This document shows, piece after piece, positions 20,603 through 32,375 of a DNA stretch of 64,000 nucleotides. This stretch comes from Myxocyprinus asiaticus (Eukaryota; Chordata; Actinopteri; Cypriniformes; Catostomidae), in NCBI RefSeq assembly GCF_019703515.2, contig NC_059347.1, positions 18,932,001 through 18,996,000 on the forward strand. The letters are read 5' to 3'. The notes beneath the pieces are model-generated. The model had not been told where the DNA came from. It made no database searches and saw only the letters and a program-made list of their open reading frames with translations. Made by a program: the position numbers and the translations under genes. Numbering within the stretch: position 1 is the first letter of the stretch; each line of letters starts with the position of its first letter.

Positions 20603-22436
20603 TCCGCAGTCGGATCGGTGCTTTCCTTCCTGCAGGAGAGGCTGGAGGGGCGGCTGTCCCCCTCCACCTTGAAGGTGTATGTAGCCGCCATTTCGGCACA
20701 GCATGATGCATTAGATGGTATTTGGGGAAGCACGACTTGATCATCAGGTTCCTGAGAGGTGCTAGGAGGTTGAATCCCTCCAGACCGAGCCTCATCCCCT
20801 CGTGGGACCTCTCTGTAGTCCTTCAGGGTCTACGGGGAGCTCCCTTTGAGCCCCTGGAATCAGTTGAGCTTAAGGCACTCTCTTTGAAGACTGCCCTCCT
20901 GACTGCGCTCTTTTCCATCAAGAGGGTAGGGGACCTGCAGGCATTCTCTGTCAGCGAAACGTGCCTGGAGTTCGGTCCAGGCTACTCTCACATGATCCTG
21001 AGACCCTGACCGGGCTATGTGCCCAAGGTTCCCACGATTGCTTTGCCGGACAGCAGAAAGGGATCGCTGTCTCCAAACAGAGGATCACCCATTGTGTCTT
21101 TGACGCCATCGTGATGGCATATCATGCTCAGGATGTGCCGCCCCCCTGTGGGGCTATGAGCCCACTCTACTAGGAGTGTGGCGGCTTCCTGGGCCCTGAC
21201 CAATGGCGCCTCTTTGGCAGACATCTGCAGAGCTGCGGGCTGGGCAACACCCAACACCTTTGCAAGGTTCTACAATCTCCTGGGTTGAGCCAGTCTCGTC
21301 CCGTATAATGTCAGGTACGAGCAGATGAGTTCTGGGACAGCTTGCTGGGTATACCGCTTGCGCATAGTGCCTTTCCCCTCCCCTGAGGTGAAGACGTGCA
21401 CTTTTGACTCCCAGTCGTGTTCACAAGTTGTGATCCCTGGATGACTTTCCTCCTTAGCCCTGTGGCAGGCGAGTTTGTAGAGAAACTTGTTGCTGGCCCA
21501 GTACATGTGCTAACTAAGCCCTGTATGGGGGTAGGTGCTCCACATGTGCTGGTTCCCCATAGGTGTCCCCATGTGATATATTTGCCGCTAAATCGTTTCT
21601 CTGTCAGTAAACTGCATCTTCCTTGGGCAGAAGGTCCTCTGCCCATGGTCACCGTGTTTGTAGATTTCCTCCCCTCTCGGGTAAGACCTACAATGGGACT
21701 TCTCCACATGACATACTTCCGATAAGACTCGGTAAGACCATGTGACGTATTTCCACTCGAAATGTCCCCCAGCCCCCAAGGGGTGGGGTGTGGTCTCCGT
21801 GGTGTCTTCCCCTTGAGAGTGACACCCCCCCAATGTAGACACTTATGGCCCCCAACCGGTAAACAAAATTCCACTCTTTTTGAGGAAAAGAGGCCACGGC
21901 TGGGCTAGCCTGTCCCTATTTGTTGGGCAAGTTGACTTGTTTCCAAAGGACCGTTCAACGCTCATAAGAGCGTTGGGGGAGGTTACATGATGCCTTGTGT
22001 GCTGGCTACGAGGCACACAGTGGTCTGCCCGTCTCGCACTGCCAGTCCATGTAACACAGTTCAGCTTATTGTGTCATTTCGTATAGGGACCCCTAGTGTC
22101 ACTACATCGACACAACGTCGAGTGAGTGACAGATAGGGAACGTCCTGGTTACTTTCGTAACTTCCGTTCCCTGATGGAGGGAACGAGATGTTGTGTCCCT
22201 CTTGCCACAATACTGAACTACCCACTGAAATGGCTGGGACCTTGTCTTGGCTCCTCAGCACAAAACCTGAATGAATGGTTGCGAGCCAGCTCCTTCCACT
22301 CGCCAATTCCCATTGGCCTTTTTTCAAAATCAGTGGTGTTTGGGGCTCCCAAGTGTGACCCCTAGTGTCACTACATCGACACAACATCTTGTTTCCTCCA
22401 TCAGGGAATGGAGGTTACGAAAGTAACCAGGACATT
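20603..22436 (+). mobile_element. 3' part of a DIRS-like retrotransposon
   Basis: Begins inside the tyrosine recombinase (20605) and ends in the DIRS terminal structure: ITR sequence at 22087-22140, then a foldback whose arms are 22141-22195 and 22376-22436 (GTCCTGGTTACTTTCGTAAC and its complement). The left end, gag and reverse transcriptase are missing. The 3' non-coding part (21290-22080) resembles 9950-10350 of the other copy. It abuts the gag minisatellite on the left and L1 sequence on the right. Confidence 0.75.
20605..21288 (+). pseudogene. DIRS tyrosine recombinase, broken
   Basis: DIRS elements integrate with a tyrosine recombinase instead of an integrase. Visible segments: SVLSFLQERLEGRLSPSTLK (core-binding start), DLIIRFLRGARRLNPSRPSL, ALFSIKRVGDLQAFSV (first catalytic Arg), AHSTRSVAASWALTNGASLA (HxxR) and WATPNTFARFYNLLG then stop (nucleophile Tyr). 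The frame is broken by a shift near 20720, a stop at 21007-21009 and a stop just before AHSTR (CGA to TGA type), so this copy is dead. Confidence 0.82.
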
Positions 22437-22439
22437 TTG

Positions 22440-24700
22440 GCTATTCAGGGCAAGACAGGAAAACTCTGGCTAGATATATAAAGCAGAGAGAGTCTTTTTC
22501 TACCATTCCCTCAGTGAAATCTGCTGGTGGCTTTGCCACTGAATTTTTTAGATCTTATGCTACAGAACTGGCTCCACATTTGTTAGAAGTTTATACGAAA
22601 TCATTAAAGAATGGAAAGATTCCGCCAACCATGACACAAGCCTGGATAAGTCTGATTCTTAAAAAGGACAAAGATTCAAGCGAGTGTAAGAGTTATCGTC
22701 CAATTTCCCTGATCCAGCTAGATGTAAAATTATTGTCCAAAATTTTGGCTAACCAATTAAGTTATGACATCTCTTATACATATAGATCAGGTGGGTTTAT
22801 TGGGGCCGTAGCTCTTCTGATAAAATTAGGCATTTCATCAATATTATGTGGTCAGTGGCGAATGATCAGGCTCTGGTTGCTGCCATCTCACTTGACACCG
22901 AAAATGCATTTGATATGGTAGAATGGGATTATCTTTTTAAGATTTTGAAAATATACGGGTTCGGGAATACTTTTATTGGATGGATTAATTTCCTTTTAGA
23001 CACCTGATAGTGGTGGTACAAACAAATGGATTAATTTCAGATTATTTTACTCTGGATAGGGGCACCCGGCAGGGTTGCCCTCTTTCCCCATTATTGTTCT
23101 GTCTTGCCCTGGAACCATTAGCAGCTGCGATAAGAAAGGAAGATGATTTTGCAGGGATGGTGGCGGGAGGTATGTCGCATACGCTTTTGCTTTACGCAGA
23201 TGATTTTTTTATTATTCGTCTCCGACCCCACTAGATCTATGCCTTGCCTCCACAGAATTATTAATTCCTTTTCTAAGTTCTCAGGATACAGAGTCGCTTG
23301 GTCTAAATCCTAAGCTTTGGCTCTGACAGCGTACTGCCCAGCGACGGCTTTTCAGCTGGCCGTCTTCCAGTGGCCCAAACAGGGCATTAAGTATTTGATC
23401 ATTTTATTCCCAGCAAATTTGTGTGATTTAGTTAAAGTTAATTTGATATCATAGCGAAGTCTTTTCATTTGGAATGGTAAGCGTCCCATATTACATTTTA
23501 ATAAGTTACATAGGCCGATTGACAAAGGTGGGCTAGGCATACCCAAGATTTTATTTTATTATTATGATTCGGTCTCAGACATTTGGCTCATTTGTCACTT
23601 CCACATGAGAGAGCCCCTCCCTGGTTTTGTATTAAACAGGAAGTTCTTGCCCCTATTTCGCCATTGCAAAGCCTTTCTATCAAACTAACCGGAGAAGTTA
23701 AATTACATCCCGTTATCTCACATTTGCACTCGGTATGGACAAAAGTGTCTAGAGTGTTTAATTCAGACATTTATTTAAATGTTGCCTCGAGCATATGGCT
23801 GAACCCAAAATTATATATTAATAAGTCCCCTTTCTGCTGGTCAGAGTGGATTGTGAGGAGGTTGCTACACTCAGTGACCTATATGAGAGTGGAGTGTTGA
23901 GATCCTTTGAAAATTTGGTTCAACATTTTGGGATTCCCAGATCTCAGTTTTTTAGGTATTTACAGCTGCGCCACCTGCTCTGTACTATTTTTTGGAATAG
24001 CATACACCCCCCTAAAGCGGCAGACACTCTGGGAGTGGTGATTACTGCTTTTGGAAAAAGTCATGAGGCATCAGTGTATTACTCCCTGCTAATTCAGAGT
24101 CTGGGGGATGGAGCTTTAACTTCTATCAAGAGATTATGGGAGAAAGACCTTAACTTGGTTTTGGAGGAGGGAGTGTGGGCTAGGATTCTAAAAAACGTCA
24201 AGTTTATATCTAGAGATCCAAGGGTGCGCCTTATGCAATTCAAGATTTTACAAAAGATTCTATTGGACCTCTCTAGATTGTATAGGCTTGGTCTTAAAGA
24301 CACACCCACCTGCTGGCAATGCCAATCGGAGGATGGAGACATGGCCCATGTTTTTTGGTGGTGTGCTGATATTCAGGAATTTTGGTTAAAGTTTCAGAGA
24401 TTTGTGTGTGACGTGTTGGGCACTCAGGTTTCGTTTTGCCACAAACTCTGTGTTTTGGGTGATGGGGGGTCATCGATATTGGAGATAAATACATAAAAAA
24501 TTGGGTCCTGACCAGTGTTATGACAGGCAGGCAGATTGTTTTAAGGGGATGGAAGTTGGCTGGAACGCCCTCAATTCGGGAGTGGTGCGAGGAGATGGGG
24601 AGGGTGGTGTGTACTTATGTGAGACCACGGGGATGTTCGTTGGGGGTCCTGGTGTGGTTGTTGATTGGAGAGGGGGTGGGGTAGTAGTGGGAGTTAAATA
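22440..24700 (+). pseudogene. L1 ORF2, reverse transcriptase and C-terminal part (broken)
   Basis: Resumes with a segment preceding the RT. Recognisable RT blocks: LILKKDKDSSECKSYRPISL, RGTRQGCPLSPLLFCLALEP and LLLYADDFF (the YADD active site). Later segments include GLKDTPTCWQCQSEDGDMAH with a Cys/His pattern near the C-terminus. Frames change several times (around 22780, 22990, 23230, 23440, 23600, 23850, 24490), and there are internal deletions, e.g. between RPISL and the RQGCPLS block. Confidence 0.85.
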
Positions 24701-25424
24701 TTGATTCATTGTATATATGTTTTGTTTTTCTTTGTCATCTCTATTAATCAATAAAAATGTTAATCTTAAAAGATTGGAATTGGAAACGGTACATGATGAC
24801 TTGGTTTCATTATTTAATTTGATAATTTGTACATTTATATTGCATTTAACATTATTGGGATTTTCTTACGAGGTTCAGTGAGACATATACATTATTATGT
24901 TTATTTTTGCATCTGTGCTGGGAGTATATATAGCTTTTTAGAATGAATTTCTTGTGATACCGTGACTCGAAGAGGGAAATGGTTGAATGAATATCCCTGC
25001 TAATGAGATGGGAGCTGGGCTGGCGAAGAATCCACACCAGGGCTGCATTTGAGCATATAAACTCAAAAGAGACTGCAGCTTGAGTTGACGAATCAGTTCA
25101 GAAAAGATGACAAATAATTTCCATGTATATTATATTGTGGATCATGGAAAACCAACAGTACAAAAGAGGTAAGAAGTGTTATTCGAGATAAATGTAAACT
25201 AAAGTAATAGCCGTAAACCGTAGCGAAAGTAACTTTACCCTGTGGTGTTGTAGTTTCCAGTTCTTGTGAAAAAGGCTAATTGCACTTGGATAAATGTTAA
25301 AATGCACACTGTTTTGATACTTAAGTCACAAGATGTAAACATTATTTGTGATCATTTGAGAATCATGTGATAAACTTGTTGTATCCAATTTTTCAACTCC
25401 TGTCATGACCATGTAAAGCCAGTA

Positions 25425-25976
25425 AGCTACACTCAGTAAGTTTTTATCTGGCTCTACTCATCCCGTCGGCCCCAGTAGTACTTAATATTGTTATTAAGTA
25501 CTTAGTAAACAAACGTCCACTATCCAGGACGATGGGTGTCAGTAAAGAGTCCATTATAAGTTTATTTATTAAGTGCTACTGCTGCACACCAAAGATATTT
25601 GTTTATCTTCTGTTTTGTTACTTTTAGTCTTGGAGTGTTTGTCTCCATCTCATACTACACACATCCATATAATGGATATTCTTGGATTTAATCCAAACTA
25701 ATTTTCACGCATTGTTGAGTGCTGGAGTGTGACCTGCAACTTGCGAGCACTCTGCTGGCTGAACACCGCCTTGTGCTGGCGGTTTGTTTCATGACTGCAG
25801 CAGGGACCTCTTGTTTGGAAAATTCATTGTTTACTTGTACTTTTATTGGTTACTGATATGACTGGAGTCTTCATCTGTGAATGTAAATCATTTTTCAACA
25901 TATGATTATGAAAAAATGCTATTCATGTCTTTATGTGTAAAACTTTTTCAATATGTAAAACTTACTGAGTGCACCT
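25425..25976. mobile_element. non-autonomous DNA transposon, TTAA-type
   Basis: The right end in reverse complement is AGGTGCACTCAGTAAG; the left end AGCTACACTCAGTAAG is its degraded partner. TTAA follows the right end (25977-25980). About 550 bp without coding capacity. Confidence 0.6.
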
Positions 25977-26587
25977 TTAAATCGTCTGTCTACACAGAGA
26001 CATATCCACCCACAGGAATTATGTCACAGGAGCCTTGAACTTGTATTGAACACGGAACTTTGCTTTAAGTAGTATATATTATTTATATTTCTGTATAACT
26101 ATAATTGTATATTTATATTAGTATATACAATTTATATTTCTGGTAATGAATCAAGGGTTTTTAATTAAAAAGTAAAGCTTTTCACAGATGAAAGGTTTTA
26201 CTTTGTCATTTTGACTCATTTTCATTACATATTTGTAATAATACAAATACAAACTGTCTGCTCTTTAAGTGAATCATAGCCAATAAGCCATAGTCTTGGC
26301 ACAGTAAACTTTACAATGTGAGGTTTGGTGCAAATCTGCCAAAAAAATATCTAATGATCACTCAGTAAGAAAGCAAATACAGCAGCTCTGTTCCTGGGCT
26401 TTACAGACACAGCTTCCTCTGTGCTTTTATGAGACTGTGCGTGTGATTCAGCATTTTTGTTTACCCAGACGTGGGAGTCACTCTATAGTCTGTTATTACT
26501 TGGTATCGTGTAGTGGAGGAAAATTATTAACAAATTACAGGATAAATTATTTAATAATTTAAGAAAGGAGCTATATATATATATATA

Positions 26588-27107
26588 CACTACACGGTCA
26601 AAACTTTTGAAACATTTGACTGAAATGTTTCTCATGATCTTAAAAATCTTTTGATCTGAAGGCATATGCTTAAATGTTTGAAGTTAGTTTTGTAGACAAA
26701 AATATAATTGTGCCACCATATTAATTTATTTCATTATAAAACTTTTTTGAAATTGATGACTTGGACCAAATAATAAAGAAAAGCAGCCAATAAGTGCCCA
26801 ACATAGATGGGAACTCCTTCAATACTGTTTAAAAAGCATCCCAGGGTGATACCTCAAGAAGTTGGTTGAGAAAATGTCAAGAGTATGTTTCTGCAAATTC
26901 TAGGCAAAGGGTGACTACTTTGAAGATGCTAAAATATAACACAGTTTTGATTTATTTTGGATTTTGTGTAGTCACAACATAATTGCCATAGTTCCATTTA
27001 TGTTATTCCATAGTTTTGATGATGTTACTATTATTATAAAATGTGAAGAAAAAAATATATATATAATAAAGAATGAGTAAGTGTTTCAAAACTTTTGACC
27101 GCTAGTG
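26588..27107. mobile_element. Tc1/mariner-type MITE, copy 1
   Basis: Ends CACTACACGGTCAAAACTTT and its complement (CTTTTGACCGCTAGTG at the right), with TA on both sides (26586-26587, 27108-27109). 520 bp. A closely related copy lies at 55387-55931. Confidence 0.85.
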
Positions 27108-27428
27108 TATGTATGTGTATACACGTATACATAACGTGAGATAGGAACATAACGCGGGCTTGAGTCTAACCTGCATCTCTCGCACCATGTGTTACAAGCT
27201 GGCTGACCTTAATCAGGGTAGACATGTATATTTAGTTTGACACATACCAATTTAATATGTCATACTGTTGTGTATCTTGGGGTTGATTGTTGGTCAATGA
27301 AACATTGAAAATTTACTGAACATTTCCAGTGAACGAAAACTTTGTTGTGATAAATAAGATGTGACTTAGGATCTTAAGACATTACAACATATTGCATGGA
27401 CTGTACTTCTGTTGTATCTACTGGTCTA

Positions 27429-27643
27429 CACTGTAAAAAAATGTCTCGTAAAGTAACCCTAAAAAATTCAGTTCATGTGGTAACTTCTACATTAACTGGT
27501 TTTATTCATGTTAAAATATTTATTTTGTCTGACTAAATAAACCTGACAATTTAGGTTACACCAATAAAGTATTTTTTTATGGGTTAAATCAGATAGAAAT
27601 AGATCCTTTAGCTAACAATTGCAGGTTACCACTTTTTTCAGTA
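27429..27643. mobile_element. small foldback MITE (CACTGTAAAAAA family)
   Basis: Starts CACTGTAAAAAAATG and ends with ACTTTTTTCAGTA. Internal sequence (AACTGGTTTTATTCA, TTAGGTTACACCAATAA) is shared with the region 62590-63370. Confidence 0.55.
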
Positions 27644-28281
27644 TGGGTTGGCTGATGCTGATACAGATATTGACAGAGCAGGATGGCCTATAGTTGAGAC
27701 ACCTATACGTTGCAATTGAGCTAATGTTTTTGATGCAATATTTGCTATTAATATATTTGCTATAGATTATATGCTATAATAATAATAATTTATACACTAT
27801 CCAGTGCTTTATACAATTTAATACAGTATATGAAACTGACATGAGGAACGCTTCTGTTAATCAGCCGATCTCAAATCGGCCTGGGTGATATTGTGGACCA
27901 TCACTGCTTCTGTCCCTCACAGCATTGTTTTCTTTTATGTCAAATTAAATATACCATCTTCCTTAACGAGTTGTGAAAAAAAGAGACTAATTCCCATCAT
28001 TTGCAAAAACAGACTTGTTGAGTTTTGTTTTGTAACTGACAAAAGGTCAGCAGTACGCTAAATCTTGCATTGATGCTGAGCTGTATTCCTCTGTTTGTTT
28101 GTAAGTAGGTTACTCTTCCGCTGTGTGCACGCTTCACACTGTTAACATGCAAACATCTTTTTCATCTTCACTGCCTTTTCTCCTCCTACTCCTACTTCAT
28201 TCTGTCATCTCTCCTGCTCTCGCTTTAAAATCCTGTCGAGATTTTAAAGGGATAAGCATCAGTCAGAATGATAAATCATCC

Positions 28282-28856
28282 CAGCATCCATATCACCCTG
28301 TAGCTCAAGACTGGTTGCCTACTGTAGCTAAGCAGGTTGAGCCTGGTCAGTACCTGGATGGGAGACCTCCTGGGAAAACTAAGGTTGCTGATGGAAGAGG
28401 TATTAGGGAGTCCAGCAGGGGGTGCTCACACTGCAGACTGTGTATGTCCTAATTCCCCAGTATAGTGGTGGGGACACTATATTGTAAAAAAGGCATTGTT
28501 GTTTGAATGAGATGTTAAACTGAGGTCCTGACTCTCTGTTGTCATTAAAAATTCCAGGACACTTCTTGAAAAGAGTAGGGGGTGTAACCCTGGTGTCCTG
28601 GCCAATTTCCCCCATTGGCCCTTATCAATCATGGCTTCCTAATAATCCCCATCCATTAATTGGCTCTATCACTCCACTCTCTCCTCTCCTCCAATAGCTG
28701 ATGTGTGGTGAGTGCAAAATGGCTGCTGTCGCATCATCAGGGTGGATGCTGCACACTGATGTTGGTTGAGGAGAGTCCCCTGTTCACTGTGTAAAGTGCT
28801 TTGAGTGTAGTGTCAGAAAAGCGCTATATAAATGTAAAGTTCATTCATTCATCCCT
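28282..28856 (+). mobile_element. 5S rRNA-derived SINE (SINE3 type)
   Basis: The head contains TAGCTAAGCAGG and CCTGGTCAGTACCTGGATGG followed by GAGACCTCCTGGGAAAAC, the internal promoter region of 5S rRNA. The tail ends in AAAGCGCTATATAAATGTAA, a 3' end typical of SINEs mobilised by CR1/L2-type LINEs, then ATTC repeats. It is not a functional 5S gene: the 5S part is incomplete and diverged. Confidence 0.85.
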
Positions 28857-28868
28857 CTTTTGGTCACT

Positions 28869-29056
28869 TGAATGAACGAATGAATGTTACATTTATATAG
28901 CACTTTTCTGACACTACATAGTGAACAGGGGACTCTCTTTAACCACCACCAGTGTGCAGCATCCACCTGGATGATGCGACGGCAGCTATAGTGCACCAGT
29001 ACGCTCACCACACACCAGCTATTGGTGGAGAGAGAGTGGAGTGATAGAGACAATAA
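28869..29056 (-). mobile_element. 3' end of the same SINE, inverted
   Basis: On the minus strand it matches the 3' half of the SINE just upstream (AGTGTCAGAAAAGTGCTATA, TAAATGTAACATTC tail). The two tails face each other around 28860, making an imperfect inverted repeat. Confidence 0.8.
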
Positions 29057-29226
29057 TCTATCTATCTATCTTTCTATCATATCGTAACTAATATACATAT
29101 ATTATATCATTATATTAGTTCCGATATGATAACTGGATGCCACACACAATTAGGCACATACATAATGAGGTAATTTAACAACAACACAACATACTACAAC
29201 TTTATTTTTTTATTGTACAATGCATA

Positions 29227-29286
29227 CTGTTTCACATGTTGTTTTTCACGTTAAAACTGTTTCACATGTTGTTTTTCACGTTAAAA
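29227..29286. repeat. 30-bp tandem duplication
   Basis: Two identical copies of a 30-bp unit starting CTGTTTCACATGTTGTTTTT and ending CACGTTAAAA. Confidence 0.95.
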
Positions 29287-29576
29287 AAATTGTCTGCAAA
29301 TTACAGTATAAGCAGTATATTAATATTCCATTCCAAAAATCTTGAAAGCTGTTTGTTTTTGTTTCACTGCTATTGCTATAGGCATTTAAAGTCATCCCAA
29401 AATACTGTCATTACATGTAAGGACAATTATTTTGGATCAGCTGTTTTGCTTCATGATAAAGCTGCAATATGGGCCCTGATCTCCTACTGTAATGTTCTCT
29501 TTTGCTCTTTATTCCTTTTTTTATTTATTTTTATTTTTTATTTTTTACAGTAAATTGTGTTTGTTGCCCTCTGCAG

Positions 29577-29686
29577 GAGAAAGAGAAGAAGTACATGCTG
29601 CCCTTGGATAACCTGAAGCTCAGAGACATTGAAAAGAGCTTTATGTCCAGCAAGCACGTGTTTGCCATTTTTAACACTGAACAGAG
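29577..29686 (+). CDS. dnm1: dynamin PH-domain exon 2
   Basis: Encodes [20 protein letters not shown] then [16 protein letters not shown] plus a split Arg codon (AG|G). Acceptor CCTCTGCAG, donor GTTAGA (a weaker variant). Continues the PH domain after KDDE. Confidence 0.96.
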
Positions 29687-29792
29687 GTTAGAGAAAAAAC
29701 ATATTACTCACTAGAGAAATAAAATAAATGTATGCAAGCAATGCATTACTCTGAATTTATTGTGCTCATTTTTATTTGTAAGCACAGCATAG

Positions 29793-29978
<186 letters not shown>

Positions 29979-30148
29979 TGATCAACTCTGTTTACTCACT
30001 TTAACTTACACATTAATGTGCTGTTACAGCTGCCATTTGTATATGACTTTAAACAAAGCCATGTTAACAAACAACATCAATGTACTCATATTTACTCATT
30101 CTATTAACACTGCACCCTTTCTTTGCTGGTCCATGCCTAAATCTGCAG

Positions 30149-30160
30149 GATAAAGAGAAG
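30149..30160 (+). CDS. dnm1: 12-nt dynamin microexon (DKEK)
   Basis: GATAAAGAGAAG lies between ATCTGCAG and GTAAGT and encodes DKEK, as in the family sequence after the PH domain (PERxxDKEK). Phase 0 on both sides, so skipping would remove four residues without a frameshift. It is the second 12-nt exon in this gene. Confidence 0.9.
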
Positions 30161-30440
30161 GTAAGTTGAAAATTGTCTCAAAATTCAGTGTCATATGGAA
30201 ACATATTCTTCTTTGGACATCATTATTTGTGGCATTTCACAATGCTTTCATACAATTAGGAAAACACCACCACTCCCACCAGGGATCAATGATTAGATCT
30301 AATATTCTAGTGATCCATGAACTGTGAAAGTAATGAAATTAATGATCAAATTTAGTAGCTTTATTTTTCCACTTATTGTTCTTGATCATGTCACTAGTGT
30401 TCGTAGTTTGTAAATACCTGTATGTTTTGCTGGCCCTCAG

Positions 30441-30614
30441 CAGAGTGATGCCAGTGAGGAGAACGGCTTGGATGGCTTCATGCACTCCATGGATCCTCAA
30501 CTTGAGAGGCAGGTGGAGACCATCAGGAACCTGGTGGATTCCTACATGGCCATCGTCAACAAGACTGTGCGGGACCTCATGCCTAAGACCATCATGCATC
30601 TCATGATCAACAAC
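30441..30614 (+). CDS. dnm1: dynamin GED exon 1
   Basis: Encodes [20 protein letters not shown], then [20 protein letters not shown] and [18 protein letters not shown]. This begins the GTPase effector domain, which folds back on the stalk and stimulates GTP hydrolysis. The acceptor is CCCTCAGCAG: splicing after either AG keeps the frame and adds or removes one Gln (start 30441 or 30444). Donor GTAAGA. Confidence 0.96.
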
Positions 30615-32133
30615 GTAAGAATTTTGCTATGACTAAATGCATCAGCTTTTCGGGTTTTGATTTATTCTTTCGATTCTACTCTTTCCCATATCAAGATTCC
30701 AATTATCTATCATAATTTCAAACCAACCTTAAATGATCTTAATGGGTTCAAATAAGAATACTCTAATAATAATAATAATAAAAAGAACCTACTGGATAAA
30801 CTGACATTCTTAAAAAATAAGAAATGTACATTTATCCAGTTGGATTTTATTTGATTCTGGGAGTATTGACAAAGGGTGCCTATTTAGATACCACTGTTTA
30901 GATACCACATTTGGCATAGTTCTATCATCATATTTTACCTTCTGAGACTTGAGCGTGATTTGTAACTAGTAGCACCAAACAAACATGCAAAAAATTTATA
31001 ATAATAATAATTTTGAAGCACAAATAGTTTTCCTAAAAATTTATGTCCTCATTATAAGGGACAGCGGGCCTAAATTGTGAAATTTTAAATAATACCAAGC
31101 TAAAGCAAGTCAGCTTTTTTTAATCAAATTGTTTATTATGTTTCCAGGATATGTATGTTTTTAAGACGTTACAGATATTACAGCTGATTTTCTGTAAAAT
31201 CTCAATATTCTCTCTTTGCACTGTCAAACAAACAAGTGATAGTCAGTGCTGAAGCATTTTAACAATCAGAAATTAGCACAATTCTGATTCAAAGTATTGG
31301 CCAGCATCATCCAAACACTGCCAACCATGTTAAAATAAAATTACACATTATAAATTCTAAATCTATGTACTGATTATCATTGTCCCAAGTCTGCCCACCA
31401 TGTTGAGTGGTGCATCATTTGCTGCCTGAAACTGAAATTTTTGACCAGAAGTTTGGAGTGAATGCACTTGGCTGTATAGAAAAGCTATATACTTCCTCTC
31501 CTGTTCTCTTATTAATGGATGACTTAACCTCCAGTGTGCTGTCTGTCTGCACTGGTCTCAGAACAGTTGGAAACGCACCTTATTCCTCTGAAAGCAGCAT
31601 GCACCCATTGATTCTCAATGTGATAATGCACAGTGCATATAGGATTTCTAAGGTAAATTAGTCCTTTAGTCCTCGCAGGAGGTCATCGTAATTAACAGTG
31701 TGCTGATTCACGATAAATCGCTGAAATTTCTAAATGGCATATTGGATGAAACTAGATATTTTACTCTTTTGATACAAACAAGTTTCAGTGTAAAAACTTA
31801 ATGAGGTTTCTGACCAGATGCAGTTTTGTTGCCGTTTCTCCCAAAGACAAACTCCACTGAGATCAGCGCCATGTTGTTTTGTCACATTGAAAGTTTAACC
31901 CTTTAATGACAGCCCAGAGTGTCCTGAACTGAGATCAGTTGGTTTAAATTAAATTAAATTATGCATAGCATATAGCGAAGCCAAAACACAATGTCCTCGC
32001 TGGAGGACGCAGGGTTGCACAAGGTTAAACTTGTACCCCTGCTCTAGATACTGTCTTAACCCTGCTATTAGGCAAATACAGTTGACACAGCACTTTTTAT
32101 CTTTGCCTTCTGCCTCTCTTTCTCTTCCCATAG
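30615..32133. other. intron, nothing recognised
   Basis: AT-rich intron without exon similarity or clear transposon ends. Open frames here (e.g. around 31407-31661) have no recognisable content. Confidence 0.5.
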
Positions 32134-32375
32134 ACAAAGGAGTTTATCCATGCTGAGTTGCTGGCTAACTTATACTCATGTGGAGACCAGAACACTCTGA
32201 TGGAGGAGTCAGCAGAACAGGCTCAGCACAGGGAGGAGATGCTACGCATGTACCATGCTCTAAGAGAAGCTCTCAACATCATCGGTGACATCAGCACCAC
32301 CACTGTGTCCACTGCCATGCCTCCACCGGTTGATGACTCTTGGCTGCAGGTACAAGGAGGATCTTCAGGGCGCAG
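32134..32375 (+). CDS. dnm1: dynamin GED exon 2 and start of proline-rich domain
   Basis: Encodes [20 protein letters not shown], then [20 protein letters not shown] and [20 protein letters not shown], ending [18 protein letters not shown] plus AG of the next Arg. The donor chosen is AG|GTACTG at 32376, because it joins in phase 2 to the next exon and restores GRRSP. An earlier GTACAA after WLQ would break the frame. Confidence 0.95.

Larger units (their letters stand above)
17960..24775 (+). mobile_element. L1-type LINE, interrupted by other retroelements
   Basis: Left part 17960-19361: 5' region with two tandem monomers, then the endonuclease start of ORF2. Right part 22440-24775: reverse transcriptase to 3' end, finishing with AATAAAAATGTTAATCTTAAAAGA. 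Between them sit an LTR-gag piece and a DIRS piece (19362-22436). The left part stops soon after the endonuclease and the right part resumes before the reverse transcriptase, so some L1 sequence was lost, not just displaced. No ORF1 is visible before ORF2. Exact ends are uncertain. Confidence 0.8.
24776..28281. other. intron with several MITEs, no exon seen
   Basis: Apart from the elements at 25425, 26588 and 27429, nothing coding was recognised. The sequence is AT-rich. Confidence 0.5.

Noticed and set aside
20333..20704. Long minus-strand frames with WSRLRHGCDMA repeats
   Set aside because: Antisense of the 33-bp gag minisatellite.
28300..28400. Possible 5S rRNA gene
   Set aside because: Only part of 5S is present, diverged, with a SINE tail.
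28123..28452. 109-codon frame with a leucine-rich, signal-peptide-like start
   Set aside because: The second half is the 5S-derived SINE, and the start is intronic sequence with no similarity and no splice support.
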